From the NCBI GenBank assembly GCA_900404475.1, contig OUQQ01000157.1, positions 4,014-34,592 of the forward strand: a stretch of DNA of 30,579 nucleotides, given 5' to 3'. Of this stretch, positions 29,866 through 30,579 are shown piece by piece. The translations under genes were made by a program, and so were the position numbers. Below the pieces are notes generated by a model. It made no database searches. It saw nothing but the letters and a program-made list of their open reading frames with translations, and was not told the DNA's origin. Position 1 is the stretch's first letter, and each line of letters opens with the position of its first letter. This DNA is from Spongospora subterranea (taxonomy: Eukaryota; Endomyxa; Phytomyxea; Plasmodiophorida; Plasmodiophoridae).

Positions 29866-30579
29866 CGCAAGCTGAAACGGTCCCTCAACAAATATCGAAT
29901 CATTGTCCCCAAATTCAGCGGACTCAAGGTTGACTTTCTGGCATGGGTTAATGTGATAATTTTGTACTTTAAATCTTGTGGACTTTTCGAAGCATTGGGT
30001 GCGCACGATGATGGTTCGCCCGTCGATAAGCACGAAAGTCCATCCTGTGGGCTAATGAAGGCGAAGGATAGCGAAGCACGATCGATTCTGATTCTGTCCG
30101 CCCTGCCTCCATCTACGGTCGCAGCACTCGGCCTGACCACCAAGAAGACTGTCCACGACATCGCTGTTGGAGACCATCTCTTTGCAATCATCATTCTTAA
30201 TGGCTTCAATCCGCATATTTCATCTTCAATAACTGTTGTTTTTTCCCGATCAGTTAAAGACCGGCCTTCTAGCGATGAGATAACGGCTTTGGCAATTGAA
30301 ATCGAAATCCGCACAATCTCAAGCACTCCTGTTATTGAAGGAAGTGCTGCCATCATCCTGTCCATGCGAGCTGAACTCGACCAAATAAGACGTAAATCGT
30401 CTCGAGGCCGGTGCCGACTCGTCCGGCAAACGACATTCATATTTTGGCGGGGACGCAAAATGCTTCAACAAGCACCCCGAGCATTATATTGAATACAAGA
30501 ATGCCAACGTACAGTTGCGATCACCTTAAACCGACAATTCCGTGACTGTGCACCACCTTGACAATGTCTAGTCGTCAGG
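29866..30579 (+). pseudogene. Ty1/copia-type Gag-like fragment, truncated by window
   Basis: A frame open from 29866 to 30492 has the layout of a copia-type Gag: PKFSGLKVDFLAWVNVIILY, then FKSCGLFEAL, AKDSEARSILILSALPPSTV, and further on SRSVKDRPSSDEITALAIEI. I recall Gag proteins of this kind with the pattern FSG-xx-F-xx-W and K-x-GLWEAL. After the stop at 30490, a frame offset by one carries GGDAKCFNKHPEHYIEY, which resembles a degraded zinc knuckle (the usual paired cysteines are not all present). A frameshift between the two is therefore likely, and the copy is probably dead. No protease, integrase or reverse transcriptase is reached before the window ends. The opposite strand is also open for 224 codons (29784-30458), but it is Arg/Ser-rich shadow sequence. 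Confidence 0.52.

Noticed and set aside
29784..30458. 224-codon minus frame opposite the Gag-like fragment
   Set aside because: It is Arg/Ser/Ile-rich without domain pattern, while the plus frame carries Gag-like motifs.

Overview
This looks like nuclear DNA of a unicellular eukaryote, most likely a deep-branching fungus or fungal relative (chytrid, Rozella/Opisthosporidia or aphelid grade). Reasons: conserved eukaryotic genes (ENY2, uS4/RPS9, VPS51, SRRM1, EAF6, MED31, an Alr1/CorA-type Mg transporter, PNKP) interrupted by many short GT-AG introns (about 32-91 bp), a fungal-type Zn2-Cys6 protein, and a Crinkler-like effector gene of the kind known from chytrids, Rozella and oomycetes. The placement is inference. 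No rRNA, tRNA or CRISPR was seen.

Layout. 1-9138: ENY2 (+, five exons), an unresolved minus-strand gene, an unknown two-exon plus gene (1898-2713), a C2H2 zinc-finger gene (3514-4272), ribosomal protein uS4 (5002-5583), a protein with two tandem Zn2Cys6 clusters (5993-6703, -) and three tentative small spliced genes between 7.2 and 8.5 kb. 9139-17695: VPS51 (nine exons), a bacterial-type TIR protein with one intron and a C-terminal membrane segment, a cluster of TACCGTA motifs, the PWI/RS splicing coactivator SRRM1, a secreted two-domain SUEL-lectin-like surface protein, and EAF6 (-). 17897-25364: a five-exon gene of unknown function (-), a pogo/Tigger-type transposon relic with inverted ends and TA target site, MED31 (-), a seven-exon CorA/Alr1-like transporter (-), and PNKP (+). 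25492-30579: a small unknown spliced gene (-), a decayed PIF/Harbinger transposase, a Crinkler-like NTPase-nuclease gene split by a frameshift (-), and a Gag-like retrotransposon fragment running to the window end.

How it fits together. Most of the window is ordinary, unlinked housekeeping genes. Three of them (ENY2, EAF6, MED31) belong to chromatin and transcription coactivator complexes (SAGA, NuA4, Mediator), but nothing indicates co-regulation. The right end and the 19-20 kb island are accessory: transposon fossils surround the Crinkler-like gene. The most notable genes are the TIR-linker-TM protein, whose architecture is otherwise bacterial, and the Crinkler-like gene between two element relics. 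Exon boundaries were derived by hand from reading-frame phase, GT/AG signals and remembered family conservation. Genes with matching phases throughout are trustworthy; those marked unresolved are not.
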